Positions 18,817-19,558 of a DNA stretch of 19,558 nucleotides are shown piece after piece (positions within the stretch are counted from its first letter, which is position 1; each line of letters begins with the position of its first letter). Position numbers and translations under genes: made by a program. The stretch is from UBA525 sp964589765 (lineage in GTDB: Archaea > Nanobdellota > Nanobdellia > Woesearchaeales > UBA525), in NCBI GenBank assembly GCA_964589765.1, contig CAZPUM010000024.1, positions 1-19,558 of the forward strand, written 5' to 3'. The notes under the pieces were generated by a model. That model saw nothing but the letters and a program-made list of their open reading frames with translations, had not been told where the DNA came from and made no database searches.

Positions 18817-19558
18817 ATGTTCACGTTTGGTCTTATGGATTTGAATATGGTGATGAAGGCAAACTCAATCAGTACCAGGAAGAACAGGAATACAATGAAC
18901 ATTCCAAAGTCTGCCTGGATGTTAACCAGTGAGATAACTGTGATAAACATGGTGATTCCTAAGGAAGGGATTACAACTGCGAACAGCATGTAAAACATGG
19001 TTATTCCTGAAAGTTTTTTCCCATACTTTTGAATCTCAGTCAGTTGTTCCTGAGCAATCTCATCAAGAATTGCGCTGAGAAAATTTGTTACATCCACCCC
19101 TATGTTGAGGGCGTTGGTGATTTGGAAAAGAATTCTCCTCATCTTTTCGCTCGGGCAATACCTGCTGGCTTTTTCCATCGCTTCTTCTAACGGCGTGCCA
19201 AGCTCGATATCTTTCACTATCTCTTTGAAGTATTTATTTGCAACTCCGTAGCTGTTGCTTGCGTCAGAAATTGCGCTGATTAAAGGTCTGCCTGAGTTCA
19301 GTTTAATCAGTAGGAATCTGCCTGCGAAGAGAACGTCTTTGTCTATTTCTTTTGCGTATTTTCTAACTTCAACATCTACAACATGCATCATAATAGAGAA
19401 AAGTATTGGAAAAACAAATATGGGGATAAGTATTGTAAGATATATGGGCACTCCGAATCCAAGTATCAACATGCCCACCCCGAATGTTATGATTAAAGTG
19501 AGAACCCCTGTGCTCTTCAGGTTCTGTTCAACGTACTGTTCAGGGGTTTTTTCAATCC
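18813..19558 (-). CDS. Type II/IV secretion platform protein, T2SSF domain (5' end outside window)
   Basis: The frame is open to the right edge of the window, upstream of the GTG at 19478, so the gene is cut: the first visible residues are IEKTPEQYVEQNLKSTGVL, a cytoplasmic segment before a transmembrane pair (LTLIITFGVGMLILGFG; YLTILIPIFVFPILFSIMM). The T2SSF domain follows: YAKEIDKDVLFAGRFLLIKLN, SGRPLISAISDAS, DIELGTPLEEAMEKA, RRILFQITNALNIG. Three helices end the protein. It pairs with the downstream 340-residue platform protein, with a 4-base overlap. The secretion ATPase would be expected further upstream. Confidence 0.85.
   Translation of the reverse strand, partial: IEKTPEQYVEQNLKSTGVLTLIITFGVGMLILGFGVPIYLTILIPIFVFPILFSIMMHVVDVEVRKYAKEIDKDVLFAGRFLLIKLNSGRPLISAISDASNSYGVANKYFKEIVKDIELGTPLEEAMEKASRYCPSEKMRRILFQITNALNIGVDVTNFLSAILDEIAQEQLTEIQKYGKKLSGITMFYMLFAVVIPSLGITMFITVISLVNIQADFGMFIVFLFFLVLIEFAFITIFKSIRPNVNI

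Noticed and set aside
1..19558. CRISPR array, insertion sequence, integrase or rRNA
   Set aside because: No regularly spaced repeats, transposase-like proteins, terminal inverted repeats or rRNA segments were seen.

Overview
The window is archaeal and was read by eye, with no database search. The archaeal markers are a proteasome beta subunit with a cleavable propeptide, an FttA/aCPSF1-type KH-MBL-beta-CASP nuclease, four class III (archaeal type IV pilin) signal peptides, TadC-like pilus platform proteins, TATA boxes at leaderless distance, and tRNA genes without an encoded CCA. Compact genes and many hypothetical proteins suggest a DPANN-type lineage such as Woesearchaeota or Pacearchaeota, but the lineage is inference.

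Left part (1-7940, all + strand) looks accessory. The first block (1-4314) is one tightly packed transcription unit: the end of a thioredoxin/glutaredoxin-fold protein, TusA, a YeeE/YedE (TsuA-like) thiosulfate permease, a DsrE-DsrF-DsrH (TusDCB) set in canonical order, canonical lipoyl synthase LipA, and a two-gene lipoate ligase (LplA catalytic part and LplB accessory part). Most junctions overlap by 1-4 bases. This physically joins sulfur import and persulfide relay to lipoate assembly. No DsrC/TusE, MnmA, sHdr subunit or lipoyl-acceptor protein is visible. The second block (4356-7940) starts at a clear TATA box with a candidate ArsR operator. It encodes ArsR with a CVC metalloid motif, a CPTC mini-thioredoxin, an ArsP-type permease, an ArsF-like lipoprotein with CYSC, an unrecognised cysteine-rich binding-protein-like protein, and an ArsG/CcdA-like membrane protein. 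It is best read as an (organo)arsenical or thiol-redox resistance operon.

Middle (8047-11431): tRNA-Glu(CTC), a small four-helix membrane protein with a UUG start, tRNA-Lys(CTT), an M3-family oligoendopeptidase F, a divergent class I methyltransferase and tRNA-Ser(CGA). Apart from the membrane protein all are on the minus strand.

Right part (11429-19558, minus strand) looks like core genome: a two-gene unit of unknown function (one protein carries a degenerate NUDIX-like domain), FttA, the proteasome beta subunit, and a pilus operon. That operon holds two single-domain T2SSF/TadC platform proteins (the upstream one cut by the window edge), a 74-residue two-helix protein, and four tandem pilin-like proteins sharing a C-x7-C-x-D-[FY] signature.

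Regulation visible in the sequence: first genes of several units have a TATA box centred 26-28 bases before the start codon and no Shine-Dalgarno (leaderless), while internal genes and the proteasome gene use GGAGG/GAGGTG-type sites.
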